Assembly (NCBI GenBank): GCA_021731285.1
Contig: JAKFXR010000081.1
Coordinates: forward strand, 1-41,779
Reading direction: 5' to 3'
Length of the DNA stretch: 41,779 nt
Origin: Polaromonas sp.
GTDB lineage: Bacteria; Pseudomonadota; Gammaproteobacteria; Burkholderiales; Burkholderiaceae_C
This document shows, piece after piece, positions 34,541 through 41,779 of this stretch. The notes under the pieces were generated by a model, which was not told the DNA's origin, did no database searches, and was given only the letters and a program-made list of their open reading frames with translations. The position numbers were made by a program, and so were the translations under genes. How positions within the stretch are numbered: the stretch's first letter is position 1; each line of letters opens with the position of its first letter.

Positions 34541-34972
34541 ATGCCCATCACCAAAGGATTCCGCGCCCTCGTTGACGAGGCCATGGCCGAAGTCACCACT
34601 TACTCTGTCGACGAGGTCAAGGCCAGGCTGAACGACCCGAAAGCGCAGATCGTTGACATCCGCGATGTGCGTGAGCTGACTGCCGGCACCGTGGTGGGCG
34701 CTTTCCATGCGCCGCGCGGCATGCTGGAGTTTTGGGTGGACCCGGCTTCGCCGTACCACAAGCCGCTGTTTGCCGACGAAGGCAAAGAGTTCATTTTGTT
34801 TTGCGGCGCGGGCTGGCGCAGCGCGCTGGCGGCCAAGACGCTGCAGGACATGGGCATGCGCAACGTGGCCCACATCGACGGTGGTTATGCCGAGTGGCAA
34901 AAGCAGGGCGCACCCACCGAGACACTGGAAGAGCGCAAGGCCGCCAAAGCTTCGCAGGGCAGCAAGGCTTGA
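34541..34972 (+). CDS. Rhodanese-like sulfurtransferase domain protein
   Basis: A 143-residue single rhodanese domain (about residues 20-130). The active-site cysteine is C88 in LFCGAGWRSALAA, a six-residue loop of the sulfurtransferase kind, and the N-terminal strand motif IVDIRDVREL is present. It has no signal peptide and is probably cytosolic. ATG at 34541 is chosen with AGGAG just upstream; the open frame further upstream runs through a REP-like unit. It overlaps or abuts the YchJ-like gene. The sulfur donor and acceptor are unknown. Confidence 0.88.
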   Translation: MPITKGFRALVDEAMAEVTTYSVDEVKARLNDPKAQIVDIRDVRELTAGTVVGAFHAPRGMLEFWVDPASPYHKPLFADEGKEFILFCGAGWRSALAAKTLQDMGMRNVAHIDGGYAEWQKQGAPTETLEERKAAKASQGSKA

Positions 34973-34974
34973 GC

Positions 34975-35373
34975 TTGCAGTCCTGCCCCTGCGGCCGACT
35001 CGGCCCGTCTGGCCAGGCACTGGAGCTGACCGCCTGTTGCGGAAAATTCATTGATGGCTTTGCAAACACGCCCGCAGCAGACGCCGAAGCGCTGATGCGC
35101 TCGCGCTACTGCGCCTTTGTGCTGCAGCGCGCTGACTACCTGCTGGCCACCTGGCACAGCAGCCGGCGGCCAACGCGCGTCAGCTTTGATCCCGGCGTGA
35201 AATGGCTGGGACTGGAGGTACGCCAGCACCTGGTGGTGGATGACAGCCATGCCGAAGTCGAGTTTGTGGCCCGCCAGAAAGCGTCCGGCAGCCCGGCCCT
35301 GCGCCTGCATGAGCGCAGCCGCTTTGTCAGGGAGGAGGGCCGTTGGTACTATGTGGACGGCGATCACCTGTGA
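34975..35373 (+). CDS. YchJ-family protein with SEC-C-like zinc motif
   Basis: About 132 residues. The N-terminus has CPCG followed by CC near residue 22, the SEC-C type zinc-binding pattern with which YchJ proteins begin, and the typical RSRYCAFVLQRADYLLATWHSS stretch and a C-terminal RFVREEGRWYYVDGD. E. coli YchJ is similar in size; the function is not established. The start is TTG at 34975 (AAGG 7 bases upstream), with TTG at 34969 as alternative; no ATG is available in a sensible place. It is translationally coupled to the rhodanese gene. Confidence 0.8.
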   Translation: MQSCPCGRLGPSGQALELTACCGKFIDGFANTPAADAEALMRSRYCAFVLQRADYLLATWHSSRRPTRVSFDPGVKWLGLEVRQHLVVDDSHAEVEFVARQKASGSPALRLHERSRFVREEGRWYYVDGDHL

Positions 35374-35383
35374 TGAAGAAGAA

Positions 35384-35436
35384 AATGCGGGCTTTGCCCT
35401 TTGGTGGCGGGCATAGTTTGCTATTTATTCAGTAGT
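35384..35436 (-). repeat. GCTAT-type hairpin repeat, copy 6 (inverted)
   Basis: On the minus strand it reads ACTACTGAATAAATAGC then AAACTATGCCCGCCACCAAAGGGCAAAG, the same layout as the copy at 33056. It lies directly before the ribosome-binding site of the HAD gene. Confidence 0.6.
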
Positions 35437-35447
35437 AAAAAGGATGT

Positions 35448-36125
35448 ATGCAGAAGTTTGAAGCGGTCCTGTTTGACTGTGACGGCGTGCTGGTCGACAG
35501 CGAGCCCATCACCAACGGCGTGTTGCGCGACATGCTGCAGGAGCGTGGCTGGACGCTGACGCCGGCCGAATGCATGCGGCATTTCATTGGCAAGGCTGTG
35601 AAGGACCAGGCCGCATTGATAGAAGCCAACACCGGCCAGCCCCTCACAGAAGCCTGGATGCTGCAGTTTCGGGAGCGGCGCAACGAGCGCCTGCTGCGCG
35701 ATGTCATGGCCATCCCCGGCGCGGTGCAGGCTGTTGAAAAAATCCACACCCTGCATGCTGGCCGCATTGCCTGCGCCTCGGGCGCAGACCGCTTCAAGGT
35801 CGAGCTGCAATTGCACAAGTGCGGCCTCATGCCCTGGTTCAAAGGCCACATCTTCAGCGGCCACGAGCTGCCCCGCTCCAAACCCGCGCCCGACGTCTAC
35901 CTGGCCGCTGCGGCAGCGCTGGGTGTGGACGCTAAACGCTGCGCCGTGATTGAAGACACCGTCACCGGCGTGACGGCGGGCGTGGCGGCGGGCGCCACCG
36001 TGTATGGATTCAGCCCGTCGGACGCCGGCCATGACACGCCTGCGGCGCTGCGCGCTGCGGGGGCGGTCCATGTATTTGCCGACATGCTGGACTTGCCGGC
36101 CCTGCTGGCCAACACCGACGCCTGA
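35448..36125 (+). CDS. HAD-superfamily phosphatase (phosphoglycolate phosphatase-like)
   Basis: 225 residues. Motif I is LFDCDGVLVDSE with nucleophile D10 and D12; motif II is CASGADR, motif III lysine is in SKPAPDVYL, and motif IV is VIEDTVTGV. A helical cap domain of type C2-negative/C1 kind lies between motifs I and II (about 18-85). This matches the beta-phosphoglucomutase/phosphoglycolate phosphatase group; the substrate is not determined. AAGGA precedes the ATG. A weak terminator hairpin follows. The next gene encodes a glyoxylate-type aminotransferase, so 2-phosphoglycolate is a thinkable substrate. Confidence 0.87.
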   Translation: MQKFEAVLFDCDGVLVDSEPITNGVLRDMLQERGWTLTPAECMRHFIGKAVKDQAALIEANTGQPLTEAWMLQFRERRNERLLRDVMAIPGAVQAVEKIHTLHAGRIACASGADRFKVELQLHKCGLMPWFKGHIFSGHELPRSKPAPDVYLAAAAALGVDAKRCAVIEDTVTGVTAGVAAGATVYGFSPSDAGHDTPAALRAAGAVHVFADMLDLPALLANTDA

Positions 36126-36142
36126 GCCCGCGCCCCAAGCCC

Positions 36143-36167
36143 GCCTGGGGTCAAAACCCAGGCCTTT
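36143..36167 (+). terminator. Weak terminator-like hairpin after HAD gene
   Basis: GCCTGGG and CCCAGGC (7 bp) with a 7-base loop (GTCAAAA), followed by CTTTAA. The short T-run makes termination partial at best. Confidence 0.4.
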
Positions 36168-36232
36168 AACGTGACAGGGCGCACAGTGCTAAGCTGTCTG
36201 TCCGATTTTGCCCCGACCAGAGAGAGAGACCC

Positions 36233-37393
36233 ATGCCCGGACTGCTTCCCAACGTTGACCCAGATGGCCTGCTTGAGTTTTCTGTCGTTTACACCGACCG
36301 CGCGCTCAACCACATGTCCAAAAGCTTTCAGGGCGTGATGACCGACATCTCCAGCATCCTGAAGGACGTGTACAAGGCCCCTTCTGCCGTGCTGGTGCCC
36401 GGCAGCGGCACCTACGGCATGGAGGCCGTGGCCCGCCAGTTTGCGACCGGCAAACATGTGCTCGTCATTCGCAACGGCTGGTTCAGCTACCGCTGGTCGC
36501 AGATTTTTGACATGGGCGGCATCCCCGCTTCAAGCACCGTTCTCAAGGCCCGCCAGACGGCCAAGGGCGCGCAGGCGCCGTGGGCCCCGGCACCCATTGC
36601 CGAAGTGCAGGCCGCCATCGCCAAAGAAAAACCCGCCGTGGTGTTTGCCCCGCATGTGGAAACCGCCTCCGGCATGATCCTGCCCGACAGCTACCTCCAG
36701 GCCGTGGCCGAAGCGGTGCACGCTGTCGGTGGTTTGTTTGTGCTGGACTGCATCGCCTCCGGCGCCATGTGGGTCGACATGAAAGCCACCGGTGTCGACG
36801 TGCTGATCTCGGCCCCGCAAAAAGGCTGGAGCAGCTCACCCTGCTGCGCGATGGTCATGCTCAGCGAGCGCGCCCGTGCCGCCATTGAAGGCACCACCAG
36901 CACCAGCTTTGCCTGCGACCTCAAGAAGTGGATGCAGATCATGGAGACCTACGAAAAAGGTGGCCATGCCTACCACGCCACCCTGCCTACCGACGCACTG
37001 ACGCGCCTGCGCGCCGCCATGAAAGAAACCCAGGCCTACGGCTTTGCCAAAGTGCGCAGCGAGCAGATCGACCTGGGCAGCAAGGTGCGCAAGCTGTTTG
37101 AATCCCGCGGCCTGCCCAGCGTGGCGGCTGAAGGCTTCAAGGCCCCGGGCGTGGTGGTCAGCTACACCACCGACCCGGACATCCAGTCCGGCAAGAAGTT
37201 TCTGGCCGAAGGCCTGCAAACCGCCGCCGGCGTGCCGCTGCAGTGCGACGAAGGCGCAGACTTCAAGACCTTCCGCGTCGGCCTGTTCGGCCTGGAAAAG
37301 TGGCACCACACCGACCGCACCGTGGCCCAGTTGGCCGATGCGCTGGACCGCATTGGTCTGACTGAGCGGGTGGTGGAGACGGTTGCCGGATAA
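36233..37393 (+). CDS. Class V aminotransferase (alanine/serine-glyoxylate type)
   Basis: A 386-residue PLP enzyme of fold type I, class V. The PLP lysine is K197 in ISAPQKGWSSSP, the ring-binding Asp is D172 in FVLDCIAS, and the cofactor-phosphate loop is PGSGTYGMEAV (residues 56-66). The substrate side resembles alanine-glyoxylate and related aminotransferases; the opening GLLPNVDPDGLLEFSVVYTDRAL differs from the canonical serine-glyoxylate enzymes. Cytosolic. It probably moves an amino group between a small amino acid and glyoxylate or pyruvate; the exact pair is open. It is followed by a good intrinsic terminator at 37415. Confidence 0.88.
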   Translation: MPGLLPNVDPDGLLEFSVVYTDRALNHMSKSFQGVMTDISSILKDVYKAPSAVLVPGSGTYGMEAVARQFATGKHVLVIRNGWFSYRWSQIFDMGGIPASSTVLKARQTAKGAQAPWAPAPIAEVQAAIAKEKPAVVFAPHVETASGMILPDSYLQAVAEAVHAVGGLFVLDCIASGAMWVDMKATGVDVLISAPQKGWSSSPCCAMVMLSERARAAIEGTTSTSFACDLKKWMQIMETYEKGGHAYHATLPTDALTRLRAAMKETQAYGFAKVRSEQIDLGSKVRKLFESRGLPSVAAEGFKAPGVVVSYTTDPDIQSGKKFLAEGLQTAAGVPLQCDEGADFKTFRVGLFGLEKWHHTDRTVAQLADALDRIGLTERVVETVAG

Positions 37394-37414
37394 AGGCATG
37401 TCGCTCTGAATCAA

Positions 37415-37437
37415 AAAGGCTCCTCGTGGAGCTTTTC
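37415..37437 (+). terminator. Rho-independent terminator after aminotransferase gene
   Basis: AAAGGCTCC and GGAGCTTTT form a 9-bp stem (one G-U) around a short TCGT-type loop and end in TTTT. It lies 22 bases after the aminotransferase stop and overlaps the place where the start of the higB frame should be. Confidence 0.75.
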
Positions 37438-37705
37438 ATTCAGGCACAAGGGCCTCAAGGCTTTTTTTGAGAGCGGCAGCAAAGCGGGCATTCAGCCGCA
37501 CCAGGCAGACAAACTGAACCGCCAGCTCACGGCCTTGAACCAGGCCGCCTTGCCCGCGCAGATGGACGTGCCGGGCTGGAAGCTCCATTCATTGGGTGGG
37601 GACTTGAGTGGACATTGGTCGATATGGGTGAGCGGGAATTGGCGAGTCACCTTCACCTTTGAGGGTCAGGACGCGGTGCTTGTTGACTATCAGGACTATC
37701 ACTAG
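37426..37705 (+). pseudogene. higB: HigB/RelE-family toxin, start codon lost or frameshifted
   Basis: From 37436 to the TAG at 37703 an uninterrupted frame reads SFRHKGLKAFFESGSKAGI, and later LHSLGGDLSGHWSIWVSGNW and VDYQDYH at the end, unmistakably the HigB (RelE superfamily) mRNA interferase, 89 of about 92 residues. No ATG, GTG or TTG exists in this frame after the preceding TAA at 37391. A GTG at 37426 is one base out of frame: removing one T of the run 37433-37436 gives Met-Glu-Leu-Ser-Phe-Arg-His, the expected HigB opening. So the toxin is probably inactivated by a one-base insertion, unless a rare start (CTG 37406) is used or the base call is wrong. The antitoxin gene follows intact. 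Confidence 0.7.
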
Positions 37706-37756
37706 AGCTGGAGCCATCCCGAGAAGACCGCAAATTGAAAGTAAAGAGAGGTAAGC

Positions 37757-38059
37757 ATGCACAATCCTTCCCACCCCGGACTCATCATTCGTGATGATGT
37801 TTTGCCCGAGTTGCAGCTCAGCGTCAACGACGCGGCAGAGCAGTTGGGTGTGTCGCGCGTGACCCTGTCGCGTGTGATCAATGGGCGCTCTGCCATCACG
37901 GCGGACATGGCACTTCGCATAGGCAAGTGGGTCGGCAACGGCCCCGAGATATGGCTTCGCATGCAGGGTCAGTACGATCTTTCCCAGGCCCGTAAAAAAG
38001 GCGAGCCCAAGGTCAAGAAGGCAAAGAGACCTGTGGTTGCAGAGCCTTTAGCTGCCTAG
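37757..38059 (+). CDS. higA: HigA-family antitoxin (XRE helix-turn-helix)
   Basis: A 100-residue protein of the HigA/VapI family. It opens NPSHPGLIIRDDVL, then the helix-turn-helix VNDAAEQLGVSRVTLSRVINGRSAITADMALRI (about residues 22-56) and WLRMQGQYDL, all typical of HigA; the C-terminal 25 residues are a Lys-rich tail. It neutralises HigB and represses the operon in known systems. It lies 51 bases after higB with AGAGAGG upstream. With the toxin frame apparently broken it may be an orphan regulator. A T-run (CGTTTTTTT, near 38079) follows but with only a 4-bp stem. Confidence 0.9.
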   Translation: MHNPSHPGLIIRDDVLPELQLSVNDAAEQLGVSRVTLSRVINGRSAITADMALRIGKWVGNGPEIWLRMQGQYDLSQARKKGEPKVKKAKRPVVAEPLAA

Positions 38060-38182
38060 CGGGTACGCCAACCGCCGTTTTTTTGACTTTATCTGGCGGC
38101 ACTACCCACCGGGTGTCGATTGTCAGCACGCCTATTCGTCGTACAGGTGTCATGCCACAACCCGAATGAAAGGACTTTCGCC

Positions 38183-38557
38183 ATGCAATACCTCTGCCTT
38201 GCCTACTACGACCCCGAAAAAATGGACGCCATGGCGCCCGCTGACATGCAGGCGCTGGTTGACCAGTTGCCGGCCAAAGATGCTGCGCTTCAGCAAACCG
38301 GCGCCCTGGTCTGGAGCGGCTCGCTCCAGGGCCCCAAAGCCACCTTTGGCATGCGCCCGCGCGGCGGCAAACCCGTCGTCACCGACGGGCCTTACGCCGA
38401 AGCCAAAGAGATGGTGGGCGGCTTTTTCGTCATTGAGGCCGCCAGCAGGGAAGAGGCGGTGCGCATCGCCTCGCTGCATCCGGCCGCCACGCTGGGTGAA
38501 CACATTGGTTGGGGGATTGAGCTGCACCCGATTGGCACGTGTTCAGTCAAGAAATAA
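38183..38557 (+). CDS. YCII/DGPF-domain protein
   Basis: A 124-residue YCII-related protein of the DGPF type: MQYLCLAYYDPEKM at the start, the TDGPYAEAKEMVGGFFVIEAASREEAV signature in the middle (about residues 66-95) and a GWGIELHPI end. These proteins have a ferredoxin-like fold; many are encoded next to ECF sigma factors, but none is seen here. The biochemical role is not established. ATG at 38183 is supported by AAAGGA 9 bases upstream. A decayed copy of the same gene lies 150 bases downstream. Confidence 0.88.
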   Translation: MQYLCLAYYDPEKMDAMAPADMQALVDQLPAKDAALQQTGALVWSGSLQGPKATFGMRPRGGKPVVTDGPYAEAKEMVGGFFVIEAASREEAVRIASLHPAATLGEHIGWGIELHPIGTCSVKK

Positions 38558-38669
38558 AAATAGCGGATAGAGCTTCGGTTGGTGAGTTGCGACACCCGCC
38601 AGCCCGCAGCATGTCACCCCGGTTGCCGCATGTGGTGCTGGACCCAGCATGTCAACCCGGCCCCCGCGT

Positions 38670-38698
38670 GTCATCCCGGACTTGATCCGGGATCCATG
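38670..38698 (+). repeat. REP-like unit at the 5' edge of the decayed YCII copy
   Basis: GTCATCCCGGACTTGATCC, GGGATCCATG. It lies directly upstream of the surviving part of the second YCII gene, where the missing N-terminal half would be expected. Confidence 0.78.
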
Positions 38699-38719
38699 CC
38701 CGCATCCCCGTGGCCGTGG

Positions 38720-38973
38720 TTCGCCTTCATGCGAACATGGTGGGCGAGCCCACGGACAGCAGCTACTCGCCTTCGCTGTGTCCCAGCGGCAAGCCGCAAG
38801 TGACTAACGGGCCTTATGCCAAACCCCAAAAGATGGTGAGCGGCTTTTTCATCATTGAAGCGGCAGACAAGGAAGAGGCGGTGCGGGTGGCATCGCTGTC
38901 GCATGTCCCGACGGACTTTGTTGGCGAAAACCGATCTGGTGTCGTCCTACGAGGCGTGGCCTTCATTCATTGA
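38720..38973 (+). pseudogene. Second YCII/DGPF gene, 5'-truncated remnant
   Basis: The frame SGKPQVTNGPYAKPQKMVSG, then FFIIEAADKEEAVRVASLSH, is clearly paralogous to residues 60-100 of the intact gene at 38183 (GGKPVVTDGPYAEAKEMVGG). The first 50-55 residues are absent and replaced by the REP-like unit and unrelated sequence, and the C-terminal 25 residues are poorly aligned. There is no usable start codon with a ribosome-binding site. I read it as a tandem duplicate in decay. Between 38558 and 39062 nothing else gene-like is seen. Confidence 0.65.
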
Positions 38974-39062
38974 GTTGAACATTCCGTCAATCTGCCAGCC
39001 TGACTTCATTCCAGCAGTGGTATTTAGTGGCGGGGGTTCGTCGGAAGCGGTTAAAGTTGTGC

Positions 39063-40244
39063 ATGGACGCGCATATCAACCCGGAATTGCTGCTTTGGGC
39101 GCGGCAAACGGCGGGACTTTCAATCGAGGACGTTGCTAAAAAAGCAGCCATTTCCCTCGCTCGTCTTTTAAAGGCCGAATCGGGTGAGGCTTCACTGACG
39201 ACCATTCAGCTTGAAAAATATGCAGCAGCCTGCCGTCGTCCCGTTGCAGCCTTTTATCTTCCCAAGCCTCCCGACGTGCCCAAATCTGTCCCCGACTTTC
39301 GCCGTCTACCTGGCGGAGAAGCAAAAGGGCTATCTGCTGAATTGCGCCTGGAAATCCGACGGGCACAGCAGCGGCGTATCGAAGCGCTTGAATTGGCGGA
39401 GGAGTTAGAGGAAGAACTTCCGGAATTCAATCTTGCATTTAACCAAGAGAAATCTGCTACAGAAGCGAGCCTATTGCTGCGAGATTATTTGGGGATATCG
39501 CTTCAAGAGCAAATCTCGTGGGGCAAGCCAGAGAAAGCTCTCAAAGAATGGAAACGTGCGGCCGAAGCGGTTGGTGTGCTGGTTTTCGAAGTTAGTAGGA
39601 TTCCCGTGGGAGAAATGCGTGGGGTGGCGCTGTCGCTTCAACCCCTTCCGATCGCAATTTTGAATGGCGCGGATGAAGCGAGTGCGCGCACATTCTCTTT
39701 GCTGCATGAGCTGGCACACCTGGCTCTCAACGTCTCGGCTATAGATGGGGGCGCTGCCGAGCAGCCCGGACTTTCGCCGCAGGACGCTCAAACGGAGAAG
39801 TTTTGTAACGAAGTAGCCGGCGAATTTCTAGTGCCAAGAGATACCCTTTTCTCTTTTTTGGAAGGACGGGGAGATGGCGGGTTGAGTATGGCTGGATTGG
39901 CCGCGGCAGCAAAGCACTTTTCGGTTTCGCGCGAAGTTGTAGCTAGGCGTTTGTTGGTCAACGGGAAAATAAGTACCGGGCAATTTCAACAGTGGCACCA
40001 GTTACTTAGAGATGAATACGAGAAATTTTTAAAAGATCGCAAAGCCAAAAGCAAAGACTCCAAATCTGGACCGCCTTTTGAGGTAATTCAAGCCAGAAAT
40101 CTCAGCCGAACGTTTGTACGTTTGGCTTTCGACGCTTACGAACAAGATCATCTCTCCCTCAACGGTGTTAGTGGCATCTTGGGGTTGAAGGTGAAGGGCG
40201 TATTTGCGCTTCGTGATCTCGTTCGCCAAGGGAACGGCGCATGA
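39063..40244 (+). CDS. XRE-HTH and ImmA/IrrE-type metallopeptidase fusion
   Basis: 393 residues from ATG 39063. An N-terminal XRE helix-turn-helix (residues 8-60, LLLWARQTAGLSIEDVAKKA) is followed by a zinc peptidase domain of the ImmA/IrrE family with HELAH (H215, E216, H219) and the downstream FCNEVAGEFLVP containing the third ligand Glu. Such proteins cleave repressors in mobile elements and stress responses, or act as the antitoxin-like partner of small toxins. It overlaps a DUF4411 gene by 4 bases, a pairing I know from toxin-antitoxin-like loci. GC is much lower than in neighbours. A GTG at 39027 in frame is possible but less likely. Confidence 0.9.
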   Translation: MDAHINPELLLWARQTAGLSIEDVAKKAAISLARLLKAESGEASLTTIQLEKYAAACRRPVAAFYLPKPPDVPKSVPDFRRLPGGEAKGLSAELRLEIRRAQQRRIEALELAEELEEELPEFNLAFNQEKSATEASLLLRDYLGISLQEQISWGKPEKALKEWKRAAEAVGVLVFEVSRIPVGEMRGVALSLQPLPIAILNGADEASARTFSLLHELAHLALNVSAIDGGAAEQPGLSPQDAQTEKFCNEVAGEFLVPRDTLFSFLEGRGDGGLSMAGLAAAAKHFSVSREVVARRLLVNGKISTGQFQQWHQLLRDEYEKFLKDRKAKSKDSKSGPPFEVIQARNLSRTFVRLAFDAYEQDHLSLNGVSGILGLKVKGVFALRDLVRQGNGA

Positions 40245-40708
40245 CCTATTGCCTTGATACAAGCTCGTTTATTCATGCCGCGGTAAGGGCTTATCCCTTC
40301 AAAAACGTCCCATCATTTTGGGTCAAGCTTCGAGAACTAATAGACGAAGGCCGGGTTGTTTGCCCTAGGGCAGTGATAAAGGAAATCGAGCAAAAAGATG
40401 ACGAACTTCACGCATGGATAAAAAAATGTCCAAACGAGATGGTCATCGAGCATGACGCCGGAATCCAGGCGATAGTGGCAGAAATTATGGCCGACGTGCA
40501 CATGTCGAAGCTAGTTAATGTCGAAAAAGATCGCTCCACAGCCGATCCTTTTGTGATTGGATTGGCTAGAAGTAGAGGGCTTATCCTGGTGACGCAAGAA
40601 GATCGAGGGAAAGGTAAAGCTCCCAAGATTCCAAACATTGCCGATACCATGAACTTGCAACATATAAAGTTAGTTGAACTTATGGTGCGCGAAGACTGGG
40701 TTTTGTAG
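40241..40708 (+). CDS. DUF4411 PIN-like protein (probable toxin)
   Basis: A 155-residue DUF4411 protein. The N-terminal YCLDTSSFIHA has the first PIN-type acidic residue (D6), E49 lies in AVIKEIEQKDDEL, and STADPFVIGLARSRG carries the later conserved Asp, the acidic cluster of a PIN-like metal-dependent RNase. ATG overlaps the stop of the XRE-ImmA gene (ATGA). The pair is likely a toxin with its regulator/antitoxin peptidase. Two 60-base samples give about 45% and 43% GC, against well over 60% in the housekeeping genes, which points to recent transfer. RNase activity is inferred from fold only. Confidence 0.85.
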   Translation: MTYCLDTSSFIHAAVRAYPFKNVPSFWVKLRELIDEGRVVCPRAVIKEIEQKDDELHAWIKKCPNEMVIEHDAGIQAIVAEIMADVHMSKLVNVEKDRSTADPFVIGLARSRGLILVTQEDRGKGKAPKIPNIADTMNLQHIKLVELMVREDWVL

Positions 40709-40768
40709 CGTCAGACTGGAGCTTTACCATGGGATGACCGACCGCGCGCGTGCGTACCCCTAATCGAT

Positions 40769-41755
40769 TTAACCTAAGCGAAATTTAGAAGGAGATGCGC
40801 CACTCCACTCTCGAAACGCTCGAATAAAACTCTTATCATTTCGAAACCCTGAAGCTTCTGCCACTTGCTTGATTGGCTTTGAGGTTCTCAGCAACAACTC
40901 CTTCGCCCTTTCAAACCGCACCTCGTCCTTGATCTGCTGCAGCGAAGCCCCTTCCTCCTGAAGTTGGCGATGTAGCGAGCGTGGGGACATATTCAGTTCC
41001 CTCGCCAAGGTCTCCGCATTATGCGAAACCACAGCAGGACTCGCCAACACCTGCCTCACCTGCTGCACCAGCAACCTGTCCCGCCGGTACTGCAGCACCG
41101 TCAGCGGTAAAGCCCGCTGCAGCATCTGCTGCAACGCTTTTTCATCGCGCCGCAGCGGCAACGCCAAATACCGCGCATCAAACCTGATCTCCGCCTGCGC
41201 AGCGTCAAAGCGCAGCGGGCCGGGAAACATCAGGCCATAAGCATCTTCATGTGCCGGCGCAGCAAACGGAAAGCGTGCGCCCTGCAGCGGAATGCGTGAG
41301 TCGATGTACCAGCAGGCCAGGCCGTGGATGTTGCGCAGCACGTGCACCAGGCAAAACTCGCGTGCGGCGTCGCCCAGGCGGCGCAGATCGGCGCGTTCGG
41401 TGATCTGTATCGCCGCGCTGTCTCCGCTGGTCACCAGCTTGAGGCTGATGTCATCTGCCAGCAGGCCGTGGTGGCGACACCAGCGTTTCAGGGCCACGCC
41501 GAGGTTGGGTGCGCTGAGGGACGCCCTGGCCAGCATGCCGTAGCTGCCCCAGGGCAGCTTTCGTGAGAAGGCGGCAAGGGCTTCGTCGTCCAGCTCCTGC
41601 ATGGCCGTGCCCGACAGCACTTCCATCTGGCGGGCGGTGATGCGGGCATCTGCCTGTTGCAGTCTGGATGGCGTGATCTGTGCCTGCTTCAGGGCTTTGG
41701 CCGGGTTTTGGCCGTGCCTTTCGTAGGCTGCCGCAATTACCCTTGCAAAAGCCAT
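40769..41755 (-). CDS. AraC-family regulator with AraC_binding_2/arabinose-type N-domain
   Basis: About 328 residues or more. The N-terminal part (15-200) is the ligand-binding domain found in OruR/ArgR-like and GliR-like AraC regulators (ITARQMEVLSGTAMQ, FPFAAPAHEDAYGLMFPGPLRFDA), and the C-terminal part (about 235-328) is the double helix-turn-helix (ETLARELNMSPRSLHRQLQEEG and IKQVAEASGFRNDKSFIRAFREWSGASP). ATG at 41755 is the first start in the window, but the frame is open to the edge (AQPVAATP), and I suspect the true start lies beyond 41779. Target genes would be outside the window. Confidence 0.88.
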   Translation of the reverse strand: MAFARVIAAAYERHGQNPAKALKQAQITPSRLQQADARITARQMEVLSGTAMQELDDEALAAFSRKLPWGSYGMLARASLSAPNLGVALKRWCRHHGLLADDISLKLVTSGDSAAIQITERADLRRLGDAAREFCLVHVLRNIHGLACWYIDSRIPLQGARFPFAAPAHEDAYGLMFPGPLRFDAAQAEIRFDARYLALPLRRDEKALQQMLQRALPLTVLQYRRDRLLVQQVRQVLASPAVVSHNAETLARELNMSPRSLHRQLQEEGASLQQIKDEVRFERAKELLLRTSKPIKQVAEASGFRNDKSFIRAFREWSGASPSKFRLG

Positions 41756-41779
41756 GGGGGTGGCGGCGACGGGCTGTGC

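Overview
The window is high-GC, densely coded chromosomal DNA from a betaproteobacterium. The gene orders glyQ-glyS-(FkbM)-gmhB-plsC-YgjP and corC-lnt, the LiuR/isovaleryl-CoA dehydrogenase/aceK block and the two families of short intergenic hairpin repeats all point to the family Comamonadaceae (a Polaromonas/Rhodoferax/Acidovorax-like organism). This placement is inference from protein resemblance and repeat style. No rRNA, tRNA, CRISPR array, complete insertion sequence or prophage gene was seen.

Layout. 1-1854 (minus): start of a Gly-Leu-rich gene cut by the window edge, preceded by a class III adenylate cyclase with TolB-like and TPR parts. 2411-5078: phenylalanine/tyrosine catabolism, with hppD and phhA on the minus strand and a divergent Lrp/AsnC regulator. 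5314-8624: GNAT acetyltransferase, CorC-type CBS protein and apolipoprotein N-acyltransferase. 8648-10846: LysR regulator divergent from a periplasmic asparaginase, closed by a strong terminator. 11096-17356: a housekeeping run of glycyl-tRNA synthetase (glyQS), FkbM methyltransferase, heptose-bisphosphate phosphatase, acylglycerol-phosphate acyltransferase and a YgjP-type metalloprotease. 17501-24810: a four-gene signalling locus containing a CheY-like regulator, a 1431-residue Cache/HAMP/PAS/GAF histidine kinase, a response regulator with its DNA-binding domain in front of its receiver, and a second, cytosolic kinase whose phospho-acceptor histidine is replaced by asparagine. 24795-25538: a nested set of palindromic repeats without genes. 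25547-34238: a LiuR-type regulon (MBL-fold hydrolase, LiuR, thioesterase, isovaleryl-CoA dehydrogenase, carbonic anhydrase, AceK, a small membrane protein, thiolase, acyl-CoA dehydrogenase), with a perfect 24-bp palindrome as likely operator. 34541-37393: rhodanese, YchJ-like protein, HAD phosphatase and class V aminotransferase. 37426-40708: a small accessory patch with a higBA module whose toxin gene has lost its start codon, an intact and a decayed YCII gene, and a low-GC XRE-ImmA/IrrE plus DUF4411 (PIN-like) pair. 40769 to the end: an AraC-family regulator on the minus strand.

How it works together. The liu block has a clear metabolic reading. Leucine/isovalerate breakdown uses isovaleryl-CoA dehydrogenase and thiolase. 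Its biotin carboxylase step, not in this window, needs bicarbonate, which carbonic anhydrase can supply. AceK sets the split of the resulting acetyl-CoA between the TCA cycle and the glyoxylate shunt. The most unusual part is the signalling locus, where a canonical kinase, a pseudokinase-like paralogue and two response regulators of different design lie in tandem. The intergenic spaces hold at least two repeat families that in places supply stop or start codons to neighbouring genes.
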